Positions 14,302 through 23,228 of a stretch of DNA of 33,801 nt are shown here, piece by piece; within the stretch, counting starts at the first letter, position 1; the number at the start of each line of letters is the position of its first letter. The notes beneath the pieces were generated by a model. It was given only the letters and a program-made list of their open reading frames with translations. It searched no databases and was not told the DNA's origin. This DNA is from UBA10677 sp045532295 (lineage in GTDB: Bacteria > Bacillota > Clostridia > Christensenellales > Pumilibacteraceae), in the NCBI GenBank assembly GCA_045532295.1, contig JAZSFP010000015.1:1-33801 (forward strand), read 5' to 3'. Position numbers and translations under genes: made by a program.

Positions 14302-16986
14302 TTACTTATGATGATGAGCCTTGATAAAGCCGATACCTTTCGCAATTTCCATAACGGCGATGGGAAGAAGAGAGAGGGCAAGACCTACGAGGTATAACCA
14401 CCAGTCGAGATACATCATACCGAAGATGTTAACGATACTGGGAGTAAAGATAACGAACGCGGTTAAAGCGGTACAAACTAAGAGAGAAAGGTTCATCGTC
14501 TTGTTAGAGAAGAAACCAACCTTAAAGAGCGAGTGCGACGAACGCATATTAAGCGCTTGAACGAGTTGGCTCATAGCAAGTACCATAAACGCCATCGTAC
14601 TTCCTGCAGCGTGGTTGAGCGCGCCGTCGGGCGTTTGCATAATAAACGCGCCAAGTAAGTAGCCAGCCAAAGTAGTGAGGGTAAGAAGAACGCCGTTAAG
14701 ACCGATTTTAAGACCAAGACCGTTTGCGAACAAACTTTCGTTCTTGGGCTTAGGTTTGTGGAACATTACGTCGTTTTCAACTGCCTCCATACCAAGCGCA
14801 ATCGCGGGAAGTGAGTCGGTGACGAGGTTAATCCAAAGGAGTTGGATAGGAATAAAAGGGTTGCCAAGTCCTGCGATTGAACCGAGGACTACGGTGGAAA
14901 GGAATACTACCAAAACTTCGGCAAGATTAGTTGAAAGCAAGAACCCAACGACCTTTTTGATGTTTTCGTAAATACCGCGACCCTCTTTAACTGCGTCTAC
15001 GATAGTAGCGAAATTATCGTCGGTAAGCGTCATATCAGCCGCGCCCTTTGCTACGTCAGTACCGGTAATGCCCATTGCGCAACCGATATCCGCCGCCTTA
15101 AGCGCAGGCGCGTCGTTAACGCCGTCGCCCGTCATAGATACGACTTCGCCTTTCTTTTGCCAAGCCTTAACGATACGGATTTTATTCTCGGGTGAAACGC
15201 GAGCGTAAACGGAAATGTTTCTAACCTCTTTATCGAGTTCCTCGTCGCTCATTTCGTCGAGCATTGCGCCGGTAATAGCCTTGTCGCCCTCTACGAAAAT
15301 GCCAAGTTCCTTAGCAATCGCAGTAGCAGTAATAATGTGGTCGCCCGTAATCATAACGGGTTTAATACCTGCTTGACGGCAAGTAGCAACCGCAACTTTA
15401 CACTCGGGACGGGGCGGGTCAATCATACCCACGAGACCAACGAAAGTAAGACCGTACTCAAGTTCCTCAAACGATGGGTTAGCAGGTACTTCGTCAAGTT
15501 CCTTATAAGCAATTGCAAGAACGCGGAGAGCGTTAGAACTCATTTCGTCGCACGCCTCTCGAGCCTTGTCAATATCGCCCTTAACCGTTCTTTGAGCAAT
15601 AACGTCGAACGCGCCTTTTACAATGGCTACGGGCTTTCCGTCAATCATATTAACGGTAGTCATAAGTTTGCGGTCGGAGTCAAAGGGAAGTTCTCCAACG
15701 CGTGGATATTTTTCGTTGAGTTCGTCTTGAACTCCGCCAGCCTTGTGCGCGGCGAGAACGATAGAAGTTTCCGTAGGGTCGCCGATATGTTTTTCAACGC
15801 CACCCTCGAATACCACTTTACCGTCCGAGCAGAGCGAACCGTAGCAAAGCATTTTAAGAGTTTCGCCTTCAGCAGAACCGCCAAAATCAATAATGTCGCC
15901 ACCGTCGATATAGGTTTTAACGAGCGTCATACGGTTTTGAGTAAGAGTACCCGTTTTGTCAGAGCAGATAACGGAGGACGAGCCAAGCGTTTCAACTGCG
16001 GGAAGACGACGGATAATAGCGTTCTTTTTAACCATACGCTGAACGCCGATGGAAAGAACGATAGTAACAACCGCGGGAAGTCCTTCGGGGATTGCCGATA
16101 CCGCCAAAGATATTGCCGACATAAAGGCGCTGATGATGTTATCGAAGTTAAAACCGTCACGAATTAATTGAACGGCAAACATTATAAAGCAAATACCAAG
16201 AACGAGGAAACCGAGCATACTGCCGAGTTTAGCAAGTTTTTGTTGAAGAGGAGTTTTCGTTTCTTCTTCGTTAGCCAAAATGCCGGCAATCTTGCCCATT
16301 TCGGTTTGCATACCCGTTGCTGTTACCACTGCAATAGCCGTTCCGTAAGTAATAGAGCAACCCGAGAAAACCATATTAGTTCTGTCGCCTATGGGCGCTT
16401 TTTCTTTAACTACGGCGTCAGCAAACTTTTCGGAGGGAACGGACTCTCCGGTAAGAGCGGACTCTTCGGATTTAAGGTTAACGCTCTTAATAAGGCGTGC
16501 GTCCGCAGGAACGAAGTCACCTGCCTCAAGTTTGATAATATCTCCGGGAACGAGGTCAGCGGATGCAATAATTTTTTCCACGCCGTCACGAATAACTCGA
16601 GCGTGGGGAGCGGACATATTTTTAAGCGCGTCTAAAGCCTTTTCCGCTTTACTTTCTTGAACTACGCCCATAATCGCGTTTATAATTACGATTGCAAGGA
16701 TGAGGAAGGGTTCAATCATTTCAACGAGGTCGAAATGACCTTGTGCGATGCCGTCGTAGATTGCAACGCCAAGAGAAATGGCGGCAGCAATGAGAAGAAT
16801 AATAATCATAACGTCAGAGAACTGCTCGAGCAAGCGTTCAATAAGCGTTTTTTTCTTCTTCTCAGCAAGACGGTTTTTGCCGTATCGTTGTTCGCGATTC
16901 TCAACTTCTTGAGAGGAAAGACCTTTGGAAAAATCAATGTCGAGTGATTTTTCAATAGTGTTAATGTCATCAACGAATGGATTCAT
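14302..16986 (-). CDS. calcium-type P-type ATPase
   Basis: This 894-residue P2-type cation pump has all the family signatures: TGESVPSEK in the actuator domain, PEGLP in membrane helix 4 (the form of Ca2+ pumps), the phosphorylated aspartate Asp343 in SDKTGTLT, KGAFDVI, MITGDH, and TGDGVNDAPALKAADIG at the hinge. The C-terminal helices carry NLVTDSLPAIALG. The length and PEGLP plus NLVTD fit bacterial SERCA/PMCA-like Ca2+ ATPases such as YloB. The pump would export Ca2+ from the cytoplasm using ATP. It has its own terminator and AAGGAG ahead of its ATG. Another divalent cation or Na+ remains possible. Confidence 0.93.
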   Translation of the reverse strand: MNPFVDDINTIEKSLDIDFSKGLSSQEVENREQRYGKNRLAEKKKKTLIERLLEQFSDVMIIILLIAAAISLGVAIYDGIAQGHFDLVEMIEPFLILAIVIINAIMGVVQESKAEKALDALKNMSAPHARVIRDGVEKIIASADLVPGDIIKLEAGDFVPADARLIKSVNLKSEESALTGESVPSEKFADAVVKEKAPIGDRTNMVFSGCSITYGTAIAVVTATGMQTEMGKIAGILANEEETKTPLQQKLAKLGSMLGFLVLGICFIMFAVQLIRDGFNFDNIISAFMSAISLAVSAIPEGLPAVVTIVLSIGVQRMVKKNAIIRRLPAVETLGSSSVICSDKTGTLTQNRMTLVKTYIDGGDIIDFGGSAEGETLKMLCYGSLCSDGKVVFEGGVEKHIGDPTETSIVLAAHKAGGVQDELNEKYPRVGELPFDSDRKLMTTVNMIDGKPVAIVKGAFDVIAQRTVKGDIDKAREACDEMSSNALRVLAIAYKELDEVPANPSFEELEYGLTFVGLVGMIDPPRPECKVAVATCRQAGIKPVMITGDHIITATAIAKELGIFVEGDKAITGAMLDEMSDEELDKEVRNISVYARVSPENKIRIVKAWQKKGEVVSMTGDGVNDAPALKAADIGCAMGITGTDVAKGAADMTLTDDNFATIVDAVKEGRGIYENIKKVVGFLLSTNLAEVLVVFLSTVVLGSIAGLGNPFIPIQLLWINLVTDSLPAIALGMEAVENDVMFHKPKPKNESLFANGLGLKIGLNGVLLTLTTLAGYLLGAFIMQTPDGALNHAAGSTMAFMVLAMSQLVQALNMRSSHSLFKVGFFSNKTMNLSLLVCTALTAFVIFTPSIVNIFGMMYLDWWLYLVGLALSLLPIAVMEIAKGIGFIKAHHHK

Positions 16987-17022
16987 TTGTCTATCAAATC
17001 TCCTTTTTAAGACGCTATAACT

Positions 17023-17051
17023 ATTATACTACAAAAAAATGAAAAAGTCAT
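17023..17051 (-). promoter_or_regulatory. probable promoter of the P-type ATPase gene
   Basis: On the minus strand a perfect TATAAT lies 37 bases before the ATG, with ATGACT 17 bases further upstream as a weak -35 box. Confidence 0.45.
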
Positions 17052-17082
17052 TCGTTTTGGAACGATATATTTGATAATAGTC

Positions 17083-17111
17083 TTGATTTTAGCATAAAAC
17101 TGTGTTATAAT
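17083..17111 (+). promoter_or_regulatory. promoter of the pyrimidine-nucleoside phosphorylase gene
   Basis: TTGATT and a perfect TATAAT are spaced by 17 bases. The leader is about 26 bases with GAGGT ahead of the ATG. Confidence 0.65.
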
Positions 17112-17143
17112 GATGATAGACCTTTGTTTGCGAGGTAAAACTT

Positions 17144-18445
17144 ATGCGTGCGTACGATATTATAAAAAAGAAAAGAGACGGGGGAACTCTCACTAAAGAA
17201 GAGATAGACTTTTTCATAGCCTCTTTCGTTAAAGGCGAAATCCCCGATTATCAAGCGTCGGCGTTTTTAATGGCGGTTTATTTTCGCTCGATGAACAAAG
17301 AAGAAACTACCGCTTTAACGCTTGCAATACGCGACTCGGGACGAACGCTGGAGTGCTTTGGCGAAAAGGGAAAAAGAGTAGATAAACACTCAACGGGTGG
17401 AGTGGGGGATAAAACCTCGCTCGTCGTAGCCCCGATAGTTTCTGCGTGCGGAGTAACGGTAGCGAAAATGAGTGGAAGAGGGTTAGGACACACCGGCGGA
17501 ACGATAGATAAACTTGAATCCATTGAGGGTTTTAAGGTGGATATGAGCACCGAAGAGTTTGAAAACGCCGTAAAAAAGAGCGGTATTGCAATCGTGGGAC
17601 AGTCAAGTGAACTCGCGCCCGCCGATAAACTACTTTACGCTCTTCGCGACGTTACCGCTACGGTAGACAGTATTCCCCTAATAGCCTCGTCAATTATGGG
17701 TAAAAAACTTGCCGCTAACGACGACTGTATAGTTTTAGACGTAAAAACGGGTAGCGGTTCGTTTATGAAAGAAAAAGAAGAGGCAAAAAAACTCGCTCGC
17801 GCTATGGTAGATATAGGAACTACGGCGGGAAAGAAGACCGTTGCTCTCGTTACTGATATGGACGCGCCGTTAGGTAGAGCAATAGGAAACTCACTTGAAG
17901 TTATCGAGGCGATAGAAACGCTTAACGGTAAGGGAGAGGGAGACTTCGTTGAACTTTGTATCGCACTTGCCTCCTATATGCTTTTTCTCGTAGGTAAAGG
18001 CAAAGTACCCGATTGCGAAAAAATGGCAAGAGAGGTTTTAGCAAACGGTAAAGCCAAGAAAAAGTTTGCTGATATGATAAACGCGCAAGGTGGAAACGGC
18101 GCGATTGCGGATGATCCCTCGCTTATGAAAAAAGCGAAGTATACCGATTATATCGTAGCGAACGAAAGTGGATTTATAAGCGAAATGAACGCTGAAAAGT
18201 GGGGCGTTTCTGCTCAACTTTTGGGCGCAGGTAGGAGCAAAAAAGAAGACGAAATAGACTATCTTGCAGGCATTTACCTCAATAAAAAGAGGGGTGAGAG
18301 AGTGGAAAAAGGGGAAATAATCGCGACGCTTTACGCCTCTAACGAAAGGCTGTTTTTAAGAGCAAAAGAAGTTTTAGACGGCGCTTATCGAATAAGCGAA
18401 AACGAGGTGATTTTGCCGAATATAGTCTACGAGGTAATAGAGTAG
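17144..18445 (+). CDS. pdp: pyrimidine-nucleoside (thymidine) phosphorylase
   Basis: The enzyme splits thymidine, deoxyuridine or uridine with phosphate into base and (deoxy)ribose 1-phosphate. This 433-residue protein shows the family opening (MRAYDIIKKKRDGGTLT), the signature KHSTGGVGDKTSL, SGRGLGHTGGTIDKLESI, the substrate block ALRDVTATVDSI and VLDVKTGSGSFMK for phosphate. The C-terminal PYNP domain is present. Sequence alone does not cleanly separate Pdp from DeoA; Bacillota usually carry Pdp. It completes the nucleoside salvage set at 10759-13754 but has its own promoter and terminator. Confidence 0.93.
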   Translation: MRAYDIIKKKRDGGTLTKEEIDFFIASFVKGEIPDYQASAFLMAVYFRSMNKEETTALTLAIRDSGRTLECFGEKGKRVDKHSTGGVGDKTSLVVAPIVSACGVTVAKMSGRGLGHTGGTIDKLESIEGFKVDMSTEEFENAVKKSGIAIVGQSSELAPADKLLYALRDVTATVDSIPLIASSIMGKKLAANDDCIVLDVKTGSGSFMKEKEEAKKLARAMVDIGTTAGKKTVALVTDMDAPLGRAIGNSLEVIEAIETLNGKGEGDFVELCIALASYMLFLVGKGKVPDCEKMAREVLANGKAKKKFADMINAQGGNGAIADDPSLMKKAKYTDYIVANESGFISEMNAEKWGVSAQLLGAGRSKKEDEIDYLAGIYLNKKRGERVEKGEIIATLYASNERLFLRAKEVLDGAYRISENEVILPNIVYEVIE

Positions 18446-18462
18446 TTTTATGGATTTTACGC

Positions 18463-18490
18463 AAAAAAACGCATACGGTTGCGTTTTTTT
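18463..18490 (+). terminator. intrinsic terminator of pdp
   Basis: An 11-bp stem of seven A plus CGCA pairs with TGCG plus seven T around the loop TACGGT, so the T run is the distal part of the stem. Confidence 0.8.
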
Positions 18491-18567
18491 GTTACATAAC
18501 GAGAAAAAAAGCCTAAAAAAGTTTTCAAAAAAATCTTTAATCTTGTTTTAATATTGCCCGTAATCCG

Positions 18568-18596
18568 TTGACAATAATATTTATAAGTGTTAAAAT
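18568..18596 (+). promoter_or_regulatory. promoter of the surface-polysaccharide operon
   Basis: A perfect TTGACA and TAAAAT are spaced by 17 bases. The start near 18603 leaves a leader of about 60 bases. Confidence 0.75.
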
Positions 18597-18607
18597 AAGA
18601 TAGAGCG

Positions 18608-18631
18608 TGCGCGCTTACGCGCGTATACGCG
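18608..18631 (+). promoter_or_regulatory. GC-rich overlapping hairpins in the operon leader
   Basis: Immediately after the predicted start, TGCGCGC can pair with GCGCGTA around TTAC. The overlapping CGCGTATACGCG (18620-18631) is a perfect 12-bp palindrome. The two structures share bases and exclude each other. The segment is strikingly GC-rich in AT-rich surroundings. It could be an RNA switch or protection element, or a repressor site. Confidence 0.4.
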
Positions 18632-18665
18632 AATAAGAAACGATAAAAAACAACGGGAGAGAACA

Positions 18666-19853
18666 ATGGAAGAAGAAAGAGAATTTTCGTTCGGATATTA
18701 TTTTCTGTATGTGCTTCGTCACAAACTTATAATCTTATTGTGTGCGGTAGTAGGTATTGCGCTTGGGCTCGTCCACTCGTTAACTTATACGACCACTCAT
18801 TACGAAGCGTATTCGGGTAATATGAAGTTCATACTTTCAGAATACGCAGAGATTATGTTTCCTTCGCTTGACAGCATACAAGAGGGCGACAGTAATATTT
18901 GCACTCAACAACTTACGCAAATAGTGGAAACGGCGTGTGATACTAAGGTTATGGCGAAGACTTTCGCTGAAAATAAGAACGCCCTTTATAACGGTAGTTC
19001 GGAAAAGCAAAAGTTAGAAAAATTTTACACTGACTTTACGATTGAAAAAGGAACTTATTCTTTTACGGTAGGGTTCGTGTACGACATAAATTCGCAGTCT
19101 GAACGCGAAACGGTAAAGAAAGTGGTTTCCGACTACTTTGTTTTCGCGCTTGAAAACGTAAAAGCGGTTTATCCCGAGTTTGAGGGTGACGAGTACGCGT
19201 CGGTTATTAATATCGGCGAAGTAGAGAGAAACTATGAGTTTGAAAACACTGATGAAATCTTTGAGAGCAACGAAAAGCCCTCGATGGTAATTTCTATTCT
19301 TATCGGATGCGTGCTTGGCGTAGCGGTATCGGCGGTAATCTTGCTTATAATGTATCTTCTCGACCGTCACGTAAAGAGCATCAAGAACCTTCTTCCTCCT
19401 CAAAAAGCGGAAATTATTAACGCAGACGAAGACGGCTCGGTAATAAAATTCATCGCAAAACTTCAAGTATCGGATGCAAAGAAAGTTTTGATATCATCAT
19501 CCGTTTTTGACGAGGGCTTTGACGCTTGGGCGAGCGAACTTTGCAATAGCCTTCACTTAAGCAACAAGGACATTAGGTTCGTATCGTTTTCGGAGTCCGT
19601 TCTTCCCGACTACGTAGAAAGAGGCGACTGGAAAACTTTCGATGGCAAGGAAGAAGGAAGGGTAATCTACCTTTACAACAACGTAACACCGGGCGTGCTT
19701 TGCTATCTTGCAAACCGCGTTGACGGAGTAGCGCTTCTTCTCGACCAAAAGAACACGAGCGAGAAAGCGTTCGTAAAGTCTATTGAAGACACTAAAGAAA
19801 CCAAATATATCTGCACCGTTCTTCATAACGTAACGAGCACCTATCTCGACTAA
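18666..19853 (+). CDS. Wzz-like polysaccharide chain-length protein with degenerate kinase-like C-terminal domain
   Basis: This 395-residue protein has the polysaccharide co-polymerase layout: a membrane helix near residues 18-38 following FGYYFLYVLRHK, an extracytoplasmic helical region of about 160 residues, and a second helix near 210-235. Beyond it lies a cytoplasmic domain of some 150 residues that alternates strands and helices like the BY-kinase (CpsD/CapB) ATPase fold (KKVLISSSVFDEGFDAWASE, then VDGVALLLDQ). No Walker A motif or tyrosine cluster is visible, so the domain is probably catalytically dead. GGGAGAG precedes the ATG. It is the first gene of the operon and probably sets polymer length or couples to assembly. 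Confidence 0.75.
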   Translation: MEEEREFSFGYYFLYVLRHKLIILLCAVVGIALGLVHSLTYTTTHYEAYSGNMKFILSEYAEIMFPSLDSIQEGDSNICTQQLTQIVETACDTKVMAKTFAENKNALYNGSSEKQKLEKFYTDFTIEKGTYSFTVGFVYDINSQSERETVKKVVSDYFVFALENVKAVYPEFEGDEYASVINIGEVERNYEFENTDEIFESNEKPSMVISILIGCVLGVAVSAVILLIMYLLDRHVKSIKNLLPPQKAEIINADEDGSVIKFIAKLQVSDAKKVLISSSVFDEGFDAWASELCNSLHLSNKDIRFVSFSESVLPDYVERGDWKTFDGKEEGRVIYLYNNVTPGVLCYLANRVDGVALLLDQKNTSEKAFVKSIEDTKETKYICTVLHNVTSTYLD

Positions 19854-19888
19854 TTTGAGCGGAAAATCTTTTTTGAAAGGAAAGAAAA

Positions 19889-21796
19889 ATGTCAACTAAA
19901 AACGTTCAACCGCAGAGCAATAAGCAGGGCGGAAAAGCAAAGAGAATAAGAAACATAATCATTATGCTATTAGTGGACGTAGTAGTCGCAATCGTAGCGT
20001 ACTTTTTGGCGCGCTCGATTATGTTCTTTAGTATACCCGACTGGACGCCGAAGAACTACGTAAACAACGAACTACTTATAGCGGGAGTAAGCGTAGGCGT
20101 ATTAATAGGAATGCTTATTCTTTTTGACTGTTATAATTCCGTATGGAAGTATGCGGGAAGAGTGGAGTTTATGAAATTTCTTCTCGCTTATATAGCAACT
20201 CTCGTTATCCTTCTTATAGCAAAATTCATCCTTCTTATAGCAGTGGAGGTTGAAGTATGGGCGCCCATACTCATAATGTACCTCATCTTTAGCGCAATCA
20301 TAAGTGGATTTATGCGGTTTTTCTACGGTATACTGCACTATACGACGCACTTAGCAAAGAACGTTAACGCAAACGTAAACAATGCAAAACGCACCATCGT
20401 AATCGGTGCTGGATATACGGGCGCGCTCGTTATAAACCGCTTTATAAACAATCCCGGCGAAGGCTATCATCCCGTTGCGATTCTCGACGACGACGAGAAT
20501 AAGCACGGCGTAAAAGTGTACGGAATTAACGTCGAAGGTGGCGTCGACGAGGTGGACAAATTCGTTAGTAAATTCAACGCTGAGGCGTTCGTAATCGCGA
20601 TAATGTCTATCACGAAATCTCAACTTCGCAGAATTTATAAACTGCTTTCTCCCTTCAATCTCCCTATTAAAATTATGCCCTATCTAACCAACGCAGACGA
20701 GATGACCAACTCGGTAAAATCCCTCCGCGATATTAAGATAGAAGAACTTTTAGGTAGAGACGAGTTCACCGTAAAACAAGAACTTATGGACGGCTCGGTA
20801 AAGGATAAAATCGTAATGGTAACGGGTGGTGCAGGCTCGATAGGCTCTGAACTTTGCCGTCAAGCGCTCAACTTTGGCTGTAAACACCTCGTCATTTTCG
20901 ATCAACACGAAAACGGAATGTTCTACCTTGATCAAGAGTTCGCTAAAAAGTACGATACCTCCCGATATACTCTCGTTATGGGAACGGTTCGTGAACGAGA
21001 TAAGGTAAAAGAGACGATTAACAAATATAAACCCGAAATCGTTTTCCACGCCGCAGCGTATAAACACGTGCCTATGATGGAAATTTCCGCTACCGAGGCA
21101 ATTAAAAATAACGTCTTTGGTACTCTAAACGTAATAGAGTGCGCCGAAGAGGCGGGCGTGGAGAAGTTCGTTCTCATTTCTACCGACAAAGCGGTAAACC
21201 CCTCTAACGTTATGGGCGCAAGTAAGCGTATAGCCGAAATGGTAATCGAAACGCGCGGAAAGACTTTTAATATGAAGATGGCTGCAGTGCGCTTTGGTAA
21301 CGTTCTCGGCTCGAACGGTAGCGTAATTCCCATATTCCTTCGTCAAATCAAAGAGGGTGGACCTATTACGCTTACCGACCGCAACATTAAGCGTTACTTT
21401 ATGTCAATTCCCGAGGCAGTTCGCCTCGTGCTTCAAACGGGCGCGTTTGCAGAGAACGGCGAAATCTTCGTACTTGATATGGGCGAACCCGTATATATCT
21501 ACGACCTTGCTTGCGACCTTATTCGTATCAACGGTCTCGTGCCCGAACAAGATATCCAAATCGAAATTACTGGTCTTCGTCCGGGCGAGAAAATGTTCGA
21601 GGAACTCCGTTACGACACTGAAAGCGTGGACAGTACCGCTCACGAAGGCGTGTTCGTAAATAAACTCGAGGATATTGATATCGAGAAGTTCAACGAAAAC
21701 CTCGCAACCTTGCTTGAATTTGCAAACGACGAAGACGACGAAAACACCATAAAGACGATTTTCACAATCGTTCCCAGCGAATACAGAAAACAATAA
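19889..21796 (+). CDS. membrane-bound nucleotide-sugar 4,6-dehydratase (CapD/WbpM/PglF family)
   Basis: The protein has 635 residues. Four membrane helices span about residues 25-145. A Rossmann domain (RTIVIGAGYTGALV, near 168) follows, and then the catalytic short-chain dehydrogenase domain from VTGGAGSIGSE near 311. The active-site segment TDKAVNPSNVMGASK puts methionine 442 where most such enzymes have tyrosine, with Lys446 four residues on. This Met variant is typical of the long membrane-bound UDP-GlcNAc 4,6-dehydratases. The end carries TGLRPGEKMFEEL. It makes the 4-keto-6-deoxy sugar used for bacillosamine, QuiNAc or FucNAc in surface polysaccharides. It sits in the operon between the Wzz-like protein and the ligase/polymerase. 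Confidence 0.9.
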   Translation: MSTKNVQPQSNKQGGKAKRIRNIIIMLLVDVVVAIVAYFLARSIMFFSIPDWTPKNYVNNELLIAGVSVGVLIGMLILFDCYNSVWKYAGRVEFMKFLLAYIATLVILLIAKFILLIAVEVEVWAPILIMYLIFSAIISGFMRFFYGILHYTTHLAKNVNANVNNAKRTIVIGAGYTGALVINRFINNPGEGYHPVAILDDDENKHGVKVYGINVEGGVDEVDKFVSKFNAEAFVIAIMSITKSQLRRIYKLLSPFNLPIKIMPYLTNADEMTNSVKSLRDIKIEELLGRDEFTVKQELMDGSVKDKIVMVTGGAGSIGSELCRQALNFGCKHLVIFDQHENGMFYLDQEFAKKYDTSRYTLVMGTVRERDKVKETINKYKPEIVFHAAAYKHVPMMEISATEAIKNNVFGTLNVIECAEEAGVEKFVLISTDKAVNPSNVMGASKRIAEMVIETRGKTFNMKMAAVRFGNVLGSNGSVIPIFLRQIKEGGPITLTDRNIKRYFMSIPEAVRLVLQTGAFAENGEIFVLDMGEPVYIYDLACDLIRINGLVPEQDIQIEITGLRPGEKMFEELRYDTESVDSTAHEGVFVNKLEDIDIEKFNENLATLLEFANDEDDENTIKTIFTIVPSEYRKQ

Positions 21797-21806
21797 AGAA
21801 GGACTT

Positions 21807-23228
21807 ATGACGGAAAAAATAACCCAAAATAAAATAATATCAAAAATCAACACCTTTATTGAGGGTTACGGTTTTCCTTTTGCAGTCGCAGGCGTAGCGT
21901 TTATATCGCATTGCTTTGCGCTCGACGGCGTAGGCTTTATGCTACTTGCCCTTGCCGTTGCTTATATCAATATCTGCTGTAATACTACTCGCCCCATAAT
22001 TCCTGTAGCGCTTATGGCGGCAACGGCGGCGTCGGCAGGTGGAGAGTATAGAACGGGAGTTAGCGCGTTTATCGTAGTGGCTCTCGTTATATCGGCAATC
22101 TTAGTCGTAGGTTCGATATTAACGAGAATAACAGTTCAAAAGAAGTGGCGCGAAATATTCAAACTTCGCTCGCTCACGATAGGTTTCGTCGCTTTTGCAG
22201 TAGCGTTATTGCTTGCAGGCGTGTTCAGTTCTTATTTTACTCTCGATAGCCTTATTATCTCGCTTACGATGGTAGCAACGGGAATAGTGATTTATTCGTA
22301 TATGTCCGTTACGATAGAGAAAAAGGAAGATAATCTTCTGTATTTTGCTCGTTGTACCGCAATTACCATAGTCCAAATCGTAATGCAACTTGGCGTTCAT
22401 TATTTGCTCAATTATGAGTACGGTATGGCGCTTGACGACGGTTGGAAAGGCGGAATAGTGCTTGGTTGGGGAATATCCAACCCCATAGGCGAGTACATAG
22501 CCTTCCTTTTCCCGATGGTAATGTATCTAATGTATAAGGAAAAGCACGGTTGGATCTATTACGTCGTGGCAATAATTGCGCTCGTGGGAGTGTACTTCAC
22601 ACTTTCCCGTTGCGCGCTGTTAATATCTTTGCCCGTGTTTGGAATAGGCGTAATAGTCAACTGTATTAAAAGTCAAAATCGTAAACTATACTGGATAATA
22701 ACGGGCGTGCTCGTGGTAGGAGCAATTCTCGTTTGCGCGCTCTCGCTTACAGTGGAAAGACTTCAAAATCTCATCGCGTTCTTCGCTCAAGCCAAACTTT
22801 CCGACCGTGGACGCTTTGACTTGTGGAAAAAGTTCCTAAACCTCTTTAGTGACGGTCCGATTTTTGGTACGGGATTTTCTGCTTACCAAATTATTTCAGG
22901 TAAAGCGTCGGTGTTTGATTGTCTCGCGCATAACACTATCGTGCAGATTATTTCCTCTACCGGCGTCGTAGGAACTGTTTGCTATATCTTCCACCGCTTC
23001 GAAACGATTAAACTATTTGCAAAATCTGAAAACAAAAGCAACTTTATATACGCGCTTTGCATTATTTGTTACATAGTTATGGGTATGTTAGACCCCGTAA
23101 CCTTCTATGCTAACTTCGCCGTAGTCTACACGATTATGCTCGCGCTCGCAGAAAAAACGGACGAGAAGAGCGAAAAGGCGGAGGTAAAATCTGACGAAAA
23201 AGGAGCAGAGGAAAATGAAAAAGCCTAA
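21807..23228 (+). CDS. O-antigen ligase/polymerase (Wzy/WaaL)-like membrane protein
   Basis: This 473-residue protein has about twelve hydrophobic segments and a C-terminal charged tail of Glu and Lys. The large extracytoplasmic loop has the family pattern: SDRGRFDLWKKFLNLFSDGP, then a glycine-rich IFGTGF, and AHNTIVQIISSTGVVGT with the histidine-asparagine pair of the Wzy_C domain. Such proteins polymerise or transfer lipid-linked glycans outside the membrane. In this operon it is probably the polymerase partner of the Wzz-like protein. Its last 14 bases overlap the next gene. Confidence 0.82.
   Translation: MTEKITQNKIISKINTFIEGYGFPFAVAGVAFISHCFALDGVGFMLLALAVAYINICCNTTRPIIPVALMAATAASAGGEYRTGVSAFIVVALVISAILVVGSILTRITVQKKWREIFKLRSLTIGFVAFAVALLLAGVFSSYFTLDSLIISLTMVATGIVIYSYMSVTIEKKEDNLLYFARCTAITIVQIVMQLGVHYLLNYEYGMALDDGWKGGIVLGWGISNPIGEYIAFLFPMVMYLMYKEKHGWIYYVVAIIALVGVYFTLSRCALLISLPVFGIGVIVNCIKSQNRKLYWIITGVLVVGAILVCALSLTVERLQNLIAFFAQAKLSDRGRFDLWKKFLNLFSDGPIFGTGFSAYQIISGKASVFDCLAHNTIVQIISSTGVVGTVCYIFHRFETIKLFAKSENKSNFIYALCIICYIVMGMLDPVTFYANFAVVYTIMLALAEKTDEKSEKAEVKSDEKGAEENEKA

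Noticed and set aside
15337..16167. 276-codon open frame on the plus strand
   Set aside because: Antisense shadow of the P-type ATPase with no promoter, ribosome site or recognisable domain.
18450..18551. 33-codon frame after pdp
   Set aside because: It crosses the pdp terminator and has no ribosome site.
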